Assembly (NCBI GenBank): GCA_963691655.1 | Contig: OY829329.1 | Location: 66,396,852 to 66,460,851, forward strand | From: Toxonevra muliebris | Taxonomy: Eukaryota > Arthropoda > Insecta > Diptera > Pallopteridae | Reading direction: 5' to 3' | DNA length: 64,000 bases | Shown here: piece after piece, positions 25,701-31,700 of the stretch | How positions within the stretch are numbered: the stretch's first letter is position 1 | Layout of the letters: each line of letters starts with the position of its first letter | The notes under the pieces: model-generated | What the model saw: the letters and a program-made list of their open reading frames with translations, nothing else | The model's database searches: none | Told to the model about the DNA's origin: nothing | Position numbers and translations under genes: made by a program

Positions 25701-28700
25701 TAAAAATAAAATAGTTAGATATCAAAAAATCTCCAAATTTAAATAGTTTTAATGGCTGATGAAAAGAAACCTAAAAAATCAAAAAAGGCTGCTGCAGCTT
25801 CAGATGCTGCGCCTGTTGAAGCTGTTGCCTCAGAGCCAACAGCAGCTGTAGCACCCGCAGAGCCAGAAGTTGCTGCACCCATTGTTAATGGCACTTCTGA
25901 GCCAGCAATAGTTGCAGAAAATGAGACTGCTCCAGCTCCAGCTCCACCTCAAAAATCTGCATCACCTCCGCCATCTTTGACACCAACATCTAATACCCAA
26001 TCATTGCCAGAAACTAAAAAATCTTCTGCTTCTTTTGATTCTGATTCACAGCGTCTAGAAGAGAAGGCCAAGAAGGCTGAGGATGCTCATGCCGCTGAAG
26101 TTAAGGTACGCAAGGAATTGGAAGTGCTCAACTCTAAATTGTTGGCTGAAAAGACTGCCCTGTTGGAATCCTTGTCCGGTGAGAAGGGTCAACTCCAAGA
26201 CTACCAAGAAAGGAACGCTAAGCTCACAGCCCAAAAGAACGATTGCGAGAATCAATTGCGTGTAAGTATTTTTTTCTTCACATATATGAAAAATCTCTAA
26301 GATTAAAAAGAAAAGGAAGCGCAGCACACCAACCAGCAGCAGTTGTTTTTGTTGTTGTGGTTCATTTGAATTGCTCATGATGCAAATGAATTGCCCACGT
26401 TTGCAGCAGCAAGCAGGCATAATCGATTAATCACACTAGTGGAATTTCGAACTGCCGCACAGTTGCCACTGTACATCAATAGCCGCAGAAAATTGTGCTA
26501 TTTTTGGAATCGATTTAATTCCCGAGAGAGAAGGAAAAAATTAAATTAAATAAAAAATTAAAAATCAAATTCCACCGTTGAGTGTGATGTGCTTTGCTAA
26601 ATATAGATTTTTTATTTAGCTAATTCTTCGATCGTTCATAATCTATAGGTATATAGTATATTCATGTGTATTTATTATTTTTTTTCTTTTTCCGGTTCTG
26701 TAGGATATCCAAGATCGCTTGACTCAAGAGGAAGATGCCCGCAACCAATTGTTCCAACAGAAGAAGAAGGCCGATCAAGAGATCTCTGGCTTGAAGAAGG
26801 ATATTGAAGATTTGGAATTGAATGTCCAGAAGGCTGAACAAGATAAGGCCACCAAGGATCACCAAATCCGCAACTTGAACGATGAGATCGCTCACCAAGA
26901 CGAACTCATCAACAAGTTGAACAAGGAGAAGAAGATGCAAGGGGAAAGCAACCAGAAGACTGGTGAAGAGCTCCAAGCTGCCGAAGATAAGATTAACCAT
27001 TTGAACAAGGTTAAGGCTAAGCTCGAACAAACTTTGGATGAATTGGAAGATTCATTGGAGCGTGAGAAGAAATTGCGCGGTGATGTTGAGAAGGCTAAGC
27101 GCAAGGTTGAGGGTGATTTGAAACTTACCCAGGAAGCTGTTGCCGATTTGGAACGTAACAAGAAGGAATTGGAACAGGCCATCCAACGCAAGGACAAGGA
27201 ATTGTCATCCATTACCGCCAAGTTGGAAGATGAGCAAATCGTTGTTGGCAAACATCAACGCCAAATCAAGGAATTGCAAGCCCGCATTGAAGAATTGGAA
27301 GAAGAAGTCGAAGCTGAACGTCAAGCTCGCGCCAAGGCTGAGAAACAACGTGCTGATTTGGCTCGCGAACTTGAGGAATTGGGCGAACGTTTGGAGGAAG
27401 CTGGCGGTGCCACTTCTGCCCAAATTGAGCTCAACAAGAAACGTGAAGCCGAACTCAGCAAATTGCGTCGTGACTTGGAGGAAGCCAACATTCAACATGA
27501 ATCTACATTGGCTAACTTGCGCAAGAAGCACAACGACTCTGTCGCTGAAATGGCCGAACAAGTTGATCAACTCAACAAATTGAAGGCTAAGTAAGTATTG
27601 CAATGAGTAGCAAATATATGTTATTTGATGTTTCAGATGTTGAGCGTGAGCGTCCAGAAAGTGAACTTCATGTGTGTGTTTCATATCGTGTTTGTGTCTC
27701 AAGGAAATCATTAATAATATTTCTATTCAATTAAAAATTTAGGGCTGAACATGATCGTCAAACTTGCCACAATGAGTTGAATCAAACTCGTACCGCCTGC
27801 GATCAACTTTCTCGCGATAAGGTAATATGCCAACACATCAAGCGGCAACTGAAACTATTCCAAAATAAACTTGCAACATTCTTACACACAAGAAACACAT
27901 TAAAAAAAAAAAAAAATGAAAAATACATTTGGCATGTTTTATGCTCGATACTACTTACTTACTTACATTATCTTATGTATGTTCCCCATAATACAATCAA
28001 TTTAGTACAAAATCCTCTATTACCTCAGAGGCAGATGAACGAGAAATGTATTGAAGTGAACACTTTCAACGGATGCAACATGACTTACGCATTTTATCCG
28101 ATCGAAAATATCTATATACTTTCCTCCCACAACAAATTTAACACTATCGCTAACCAAACAAACAACATATTTACTCTATTATTACCAATATAGGGCTGAA
28201 AAGGAGAAGAGCGAATACTTCGGCCAATTGAACGACCTTCGCGCTGGTGTTGACCACATTACAAACGAGAAGGTATACAAAATGTTATCAAAATTATTGA
28301 CGAAATTTCGCCGCTGTAAAATATGCTGCATAGTTAGAAAGAATTTGATTTGATTTAAATTAAAAATTGTATATTTTCTTGGTAGAATTGCTTTATTTCT
28401 TACTCATGTACCTTCTTTTATTAATAGATAAAAGACTTGAATGTCCTCAATCCGAAATCTTTTATCTAATATATATATATATAAATACCTGAGAGCTAAC
28501 CAAATAAATGCATAAATTCAGTTCAAACTACTCCGCTACTAATTGTACAGATTACACAAAATGCTGCCGCCATACACGCTACCGTCAAGTCCCGTTCTAT
28601 ATATATATATATTTTTAACATTTCTTGTTTCTCGCACTCGCTTGCTTTAGGCTGCCCAAGAAAAGATCGCCAAGCAATTGCAACACACTTTGAATGAAGT

Positions 28701-31700
28701 TCAAGGCAAGTTGGATGAAACCAACAGGACCCTCAATGACTTCGATGCCTCCAAGAAGAAGCTCTCGATCGAAAACTCCGATCTTTTGCGTCAACTCGAG
28801 GAAGCCGAATCCCAGGTCTCGCAATTGTCCAAGATCAAGATCTCGCTTACCACTCAACTCGAGGATACTAAGCGTTTGGCTGATGAAGAAGGTCGCGAAC
28901 GTGCTACCCTTTTGGGTAAGTTCCGCAACTTGGAACACGACTTGGACAATCTCCGTGAACAAGTTGAAGAGGAAGCTGAAGGCAAGGCTGATTTGCAACG
29001 TCAACTCAGCAAGGCTAACGCTGAAGCTCAAGTCTGGCGCAGCAAGTACGAGTCTGATGGTGTTGCCCGCTCTGAAGAGTTGGAGGAAGCCAAGAGGAAG
29101 TTGCAAGCTCGTTTGGCTGAAGCTGAGGAAACCATTGAATCGCTCAACCAGAAATGCATTGCCCTCGAGAAGACCAAGCAACGTTTGTCCACTGAAGTCG
29201 AAGACTTGCAATTGGAGGTCGACCGTGCCAACGCCATTGCCAATGCTGCCGAGAAGAGACAGAAGGCATTCGACAAGATCATTGGCGAATGGAAACTCAA
29301 GGTTGATGATTTGGCCGCTGAATTGGATGCTTCCCAAAAGGAATGCCGCAACTACTCCACCGAATTGTTCCGTCTCAAGGGTGCCTACGAAGAAGGCCAG
29401 GAACAACTTGAAGCTGTCCGTCGTGAAAACAAGAATCTCGCTGATGAAGTTAAGGATCTCCTTGACCAAATCGGTGAAGGTGGCCGCAACATCCACGAAA
29501 TCGAAAAGGCACGCAAACGCTTGGAAGCTGAAAAGGATGAACTCCAAGCTGCCCTCGAAGAAGCTGAAGCTGCTTTGGAACAAGAAGAAAACAAGGTATT
29601 GCGCGCTCAATTGGAATTGTCCCAAGTGCGTCAAGAAATCGATCGCCGCATCCAAGAGAAGGAAGAGGAATTCGAAAATACCCGCAAGAATCACCAACGC
29701 GCTCTCGACTCCATGCAAGCCTCCCTCGAAGCCGAAGCCAAGGGTAAGGCTGAGGCCCTTCGCATGAAGAAGAAGTTGGAAGCTGACATCAACGAATTGG
29801 AAATTGCTTTGGATCATGCCAACAAGGTAAGTTAACAACAACAATGCGATGTGTGCTCTGTTTGTTTGTTGCATTGAATCTAATATTTATTCCAAATTTT
29901 CATTTCATAGGCTAATGCTGAGGCCCAAAAGAACATTAAACGCTACCAACAACAACTCAAGGACATCCAAACCGCCCTTGAAGAAGAACAGAGAGCTCGT
30001 GATGATGCCCGCGAACAATTGGGTATCTCTGAACGTCGTGCCAACGCCCTCCAGAACGAACTTGAAGAATCCCGCACTCTTCTCGAACAAGCCGACCGCG
30101 GCCGTCGTCAAGCTGAACAAGAATTGGCCGATGCCCATGAACAACTCAACGAAATTTCCGCCCAAAATGCCTCCATCTCTGCTGCCAAGAGGAAGTTGGA
30201 ATCCGAACTGCAAACACTCCACTCCGATTTGGATGAATTGTTGAACGAAGCCAAGAACTCCGAAGAGAAGGCTAAGAAGGCTATGGTTGATGCCGCTCGT
30301 CTCGCCGATGAACTCCGCGCCGAACAAGATCACGCCCAAACACAAGAGAAATTGAGAAAGGCCCTTGAACAACAAATCAAGGAATTGCAAGTCCGTTTGG
30401 ATGAAGCCGAAGCCAATGCCCTCAAGGGCGGCAAGAAGGCCATCCAGAAATTGGAACAACGCGTCCGCGAATTGGAGAATGAATTGGACGGTGAACAAAG
30501 GAGACACGCCGATGCCCAGAAGAACCTCCGCAAATCAGAACGTCGCATTAAGGAATTGAGCTTCCAATCTGAAGAAGACCGCAAGAATCACGAACGCATG
30601 CAAGACTTGGTTGATAAACTCCAACAGAAGATCAAGACATACAAGAGGCAAATTGAAGAAGCAGAAGAAATCGCCGCCCTCAACTTGGCTAAATTCCGCA
30701 AAGCCCAACAAGAACTCGAAGAAGCTGAAGAACGTGCCGATTTGGCTGAACAAGCCATCAGCAAATTCCGCGCCAAGGGACGTGCCGGTTCAGTTGGCCG
30801 TGGTGGCAGCCCAGCGGTAAGTTAAACAACAATTGAGCTTTGACTCAATACATATTTTATTATTATTACATATTTATTGAAAGAAAAAAACAAAAACAAA
30901 TAAATATTTTAATATGCAAATCTCCCTTCATTCTCGCCAATCAGAACTAAACACGGCACAACAATCGGTCCAATGGTCCAAAATTCTGAGAAATAAATGC
31001 AAAGAGAATTGTAGATCATAAGATAAAAAAAAAAAAAACAAAAAAACTTCAGATATCAATGTAAAATAAAAACAATAATGCATTGTAAATGCATCATACA
31101 ACATTCAATTTATAGAAATTTAAATTAAAATCAACAAATCCAAATGCATCATCAAAACAAAAACCAAAAACCATCAATCAAAGCCATGTTAGCAAATGTA
31201 GCTGCAATCAGATACGATACTACTTAACTTAAAAAGAACAAAACAAAAAAAACGGTCATAAACAAAATATCTTCTTTGCTTTTTTTATTATATATGTATG
31301 TGTATACTACTGTAGCCGATAGCGTCTAAAGGTGGCCGCAAGAGTGCGCTGGACCAGTAAATACTTCTCATTACATTTGTAAGTGCAACGAAGAACACTC
31401 ACAGTCAATCTCAGTCTCAATCAGTCACAGGGATGCATTCGAATTAGCATCCAATCAAATGTCAAATGTCAAATGTTTGGTTTGCGATCATCAAAATCAA
31501 AATGTTTTGTTTGCGTTGCTCTCTTTCTTACTCTCTCACAAACCACCGTATACCAAAAACCGAATATATCCCCACCACCAGTATTTTTTGTTATTGTTTT
31601 GTTTTGAATATTTAGTATATCTTCATACTACATGCATACATACATACATATATTGTCCAGCTCATTCTAAAACTGTTTTAAATATAAAGAAACAACCAGA

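Noticed and set aside
28549..28603. Exon-like piece after TACAG in the intron between exons 15b and 16 ([14 protein letters not shown])
   Set aside because: No GT donor in reach and no homology to exon 15; it does not keep phase with exon 16.
28615..29874. 419-codon open frame on the - strand opposite Mhc exon 16
   Set aside because: Shadow of the biased rod codons (Glu, Lys, Leu) on the coding strand; Leu/Phe-rich and without its own splice or start context.
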